The notes under the pieces were generated by a model. It was given only the letters and a program-made list of their open reading frames with translations. It was not told the origin of the DNA and made no database searches. The position numbers and the translations under genes are program-made. From positions 1 through 32,072 of the forward strand of contig PAOI01000061.1 of assembly GCA_002707985.1 (NCBI GenBank): 32,072 nt of DNA, written 5' to 3'. This DNA is from Sphingomonas sp. (GTDB lineage Bacteria; Pseudomonadota; Alphaproteobacteria; Sphingomonadales; Sphingomonadaceae). Position 1 is the first letter of the stretch; every line of letters begins with the position of its first letter. Positions 30,051 through 32,072 of the stretch are shown one piece after another.

Positions 30051-32072
30051 CAACCTTGCGACCCTCCCTTCGCGACCGGCACTTCCAGCGCCGCGTCCAG
30101 CTCCCGGCTCACGGCCTCTGGCGAACGCGTACGCCGGGCCAGCTTACTATAGAGAATGGGAATAAGGAAAAGAGTGATCATCGTCGCAAGCGAGACACCC
30201 GAGATGATCACCACGCCGATCGCCGCGCGTGCAGCGCCACCGGCGCCGCCCGCCGTGACCAGCGGCACCGCACCCGCGACCGTTGCGATCGACGTCATCA
30301 GGATCGCGCGCAAACGCCGCGAAGCCGCCTTGCGGATCGCCTCGGCGATCGCCAGCCCCTCGTCACGCAACTGATTGGCGAATTCGACGATCAGAATGCC
30401 GTTCTTCGCCGCGAGGCCAACCAGCATGACAATGCCGATCTGGCTGTAGAGATTGAGCGTCTGGCCGAACAAGGCGAGCCCGATCAGCCCCCCGCCCACC
30501 GCCAACGGCACGGTGGTGACGATGACCGTGGGATGGACGAAACTTTCGAACTGCGCGGCGAGCACCAGATAGACGATCAGGATGGTGAGCCCGAACACGA
30601 TCAGGATCGAATTGCCCGTTTCCTTATAGGCCTGGCTCTCGCCGCGATAGCCGATGGCAGTCACTTCGGGCGAGGCGTGCGCCTGCGCCTCGAGAAAGGC
30701 GAGCGCATCGCCCAGCGAATAGCCGGGCGCGAGGCTGCCCGACAGGGTAATCGCGCGCAGCTTGTTGAACCGGCCCAGCTCGCGCGGCCCGGCGGCCTGT
30801 CGCGTCGTCACCAGATTGGAAAGCGGCACCAGCCCGCCGTCGCGCGCGCGGACATAGATATTGCCCAGATCGGATACCGCCGATCGGCTGCCCGCTTCCG
30901 CCTGCATGATCACGCGATATTCCTCGCCGCGATCGACATAGGTCGATACGCGCCGCGAGCCGAGCAGCGTCTGCAGCGCCTGGCTGACCGCCTGTACCGA
31001 CACGCCCAGATCGCCCGCCCGCGTGGTGTTCACATCGATCCGAAGCTGCGGCTTGGTTTCCTTATAATCGGAATCGAGGTTGATGATGCCGGGATTATCG
31101 GCAGCGGCGGCAAGGATGCGGTCGCGCGCACGGGCGAGATCGTCATAGCTGCTGCCCGCAAGTACGAAGTTGATCGGCTGCCCCCGCCCGCGTCCCAGCG
31201 CCGATCGCGCCTGCGCATTTCCACGAACCGCGGGCATGGTGGCGATGATCCGGTTGACTTCGTTCGCCACGTCCTGCGTTGATTGCGTGCGATCTTCCCA
31301 GTTTTTCAGGAAGACGATGAACATCCCGCTGTTGAAATCGTCGCTCGAACCATAGCCGCCGGGGGTGCGCGTGATGATCGAGCGGACCGCCCCCTGATCG
31401 AGCAGCGGCAGGAGCTTTTCCTGCACCTGCGTCATATAGCGGTCCATCTGCGCGAAGCCGGTGCCTTCGGGTGCGGAGATACTGGCGTTGAGTGCGCCCT
31501 GGTCCTCCGCCGGCACCAGCTCGGACTTCAGCGTCGAAAAGGCGAAGGCGGCAGCTCCCAGGAAAAGCAACGTGCCCAGCACGGGAAGCAGCGGGCGACT
31601 GAGCGCGCGATCGAGCCAGCCGCCATAAATTCGCTCCAACGAGCGGAACCGGTCATCGACCCAGCCGGTCAGCCGCCCGCGCTTTTCGACGCGCAGCAGC
31701 TTCGAACAGAGCATCGGCGTCAGGCTGAGCGCGAGGAAGCCGGAAAAGCCGATCGCCGCAATCATCGCGACCGCCAGTTCGCGGAACAACAATCCCGTCT
31801 GCCCGGCAAGGAAACACACCGGCACGAACACCGCGCAGACGACCAATGTCGTCGAAATCACGGCAAAACCCACCTGGCGCGTGCCCCGGAAGGCGGCGAC
31901 CAGCGGCGGCTCCCCCTCTTCGATCCGGTGATAGACATTTTCGAGCACCACAATGGCGTCATCGACCACCAGCCCGATCGCCAGCACCAGCGCGAGCAAC
32001 GTCAGAAGATTGATCGAAAACCCGGCGATCCACAGCACGGCAAAACTGCACAACAGGCAGATCGGCACCGTC
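30050..32072 (-). CDS. RND efflux pump inner-membrane transporter (partial, N-terminus missing)
   Basis: At least 674 residues of a HAE1/AcrB-type RND transporter; the 5' end lies beyond the window and the frame stays open. The visible part starts in the first membrane half: LLALVLAIGLVVDDAIVVLENV carries the paired Asp residues of proton relay helix 4. It continues through FRELAVAMIAAIGFSGFLALSLTPMLCS, the second periplasmic porter domain, and a second set of helices (LIVYLVLAAQFESFVHPTVIV, GIVMLVGLAAKNGILIVEFANQL). It probably works with a periplasmic adaptor and a TolC-like channel to export drugs, solvents or lipids. The substrate cannot be predicted. The C-terminus is followed directly by tspO. 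Confidence 0.92.
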   Translation of the reverse strand, partial: TVPICLLCSFAVLWIAGFSINLLTLLALVLAIGLVVDDAIVVLENVYHRIEEGEPPLVAAFRGTRQVGFAVISTTLVVCAVFVPVCFLAGQTGLLFRELAVAMIAAIGFSGFLALSLTPMLCSKLLRVEKRGRLTGWVDDRFRSLERIYGGWLDRALSRPLLPVLGTLLFLGAAAFAFSTLKSELVPAEDQGALNASISAPEGTGFAQMDRYMTQVQEKLLPLLDQGAVRSIITRTPGGYGSSDDFNSGMFIVFLKNWEDRTQSTQDVANEVNRIIATMPAVRGNAQARSALGRGRGQPINFVLAGSSYDDLARARDRILAAAADNPGIINLDSDYKETKPQLRIDVNTTRAGDLGVSVQAVSQALQTLLGSRRVSTYVDRGEEYRVIMQAEAGSRSAVSDLGNIYVRARDGGLVPLSNLVTTRQAAGPRELGRFNKLRAITLSGSLAPGYSLGDALAFLEAQAHASPEVTAIGYRGESQAYKETGNSILIVFGLTILIVYLVLAAQFESFVHPTVIVTTVPLAVGGGLIGLALFGQTLNLYSQIGIVMLVGLAAKNGILIVEFANQLRDEGLAIAEAIRKAASRRLRAILMTSIATVAGAVPLVTAGGAGGAARAAIGVVIISGVSLATMITLFLIPILYSKLARRTRSPEAVSRELDAALEVPVAKGGSQG

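Noticed and set aside
1-32072. CRISPR array, insertion sequences or prophage genes
   Set aside because: No regularly spaced repeats, transposase, integrase or phage structural proteins were seen in either strand.

Overview
The window looks like a piece of a sphingomonad (Alphaproteobacteria, Sphingomonadales) chromosome. The evidence is the high G+C, the alphaproteobacterial flagellar genes (FlbT, a MotE-like protein, a DUF6468-like protein after FliM), and a housekeeping tail (ilvE, hemerythrin, proC, ubiK-like, tspO, RND pump). This assignment is an inference from gene content; no rRNA or other phylogenetic marker is present.

Positions 1-16612 are a flagellar region. On the left are the end of fliM, a DUF6468-like gene and a MotE-like gene (+). 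A divergent pair follows: a FliL-like exported protein (-), and a 71-residue membrane protein plus a 605-residue TPR protein (+). Next is the hook block flgE-flgK-flgL (-), then flbT-fliI-fliJ and a lytic transglycosylase with a Cys/His cluster (+). Positions 12031-16612 hold a possible regulatory island: an unassigned sigma-70-family factor with a long structured leader, an orphan protein, a tandem-HTH regulator with a degenerate S24-like tail, and a membrane GGDEF-EAL protein. Near-identical -10-like elements (CCTATAAT or TCTATAAT) sit in the intergenic space before five of these flagellar transcription units. Two of them, the divergent flgE and flbT promoters, also share CCCGAC at the same 12-base spacing. 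A cluster-dedicated transcription circuit built on these genes and sites is the best candidate in this window for an undescribed system.

Positions 16674-24800 are an accessory metabolic and signalling stretch. It has a second-type thymidylate kinase, a patatin-like lipoprotein, an APH-like/P-loop kinase fusion, a PfkB-type phosphofructokinase, a cysteine-less ArsR regulator divergent from a YdeP-like molybdopterin oxidoreductase, and a double PilZ protein.

Positions 24801-32072 are mostly core. An AT-rich gap precedes tRNA-Gln(UUG), followed by ilvE (-) divergent from a MarR regulator (+), a hemerythrin-domain membrane protein, and a run of minus-strand genes: RND pump (cut by the window end), tspO, ubiK-like, ybjN-like and proC. 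No CRISPR array, insertion sequence, integrase or rRNA was seen.
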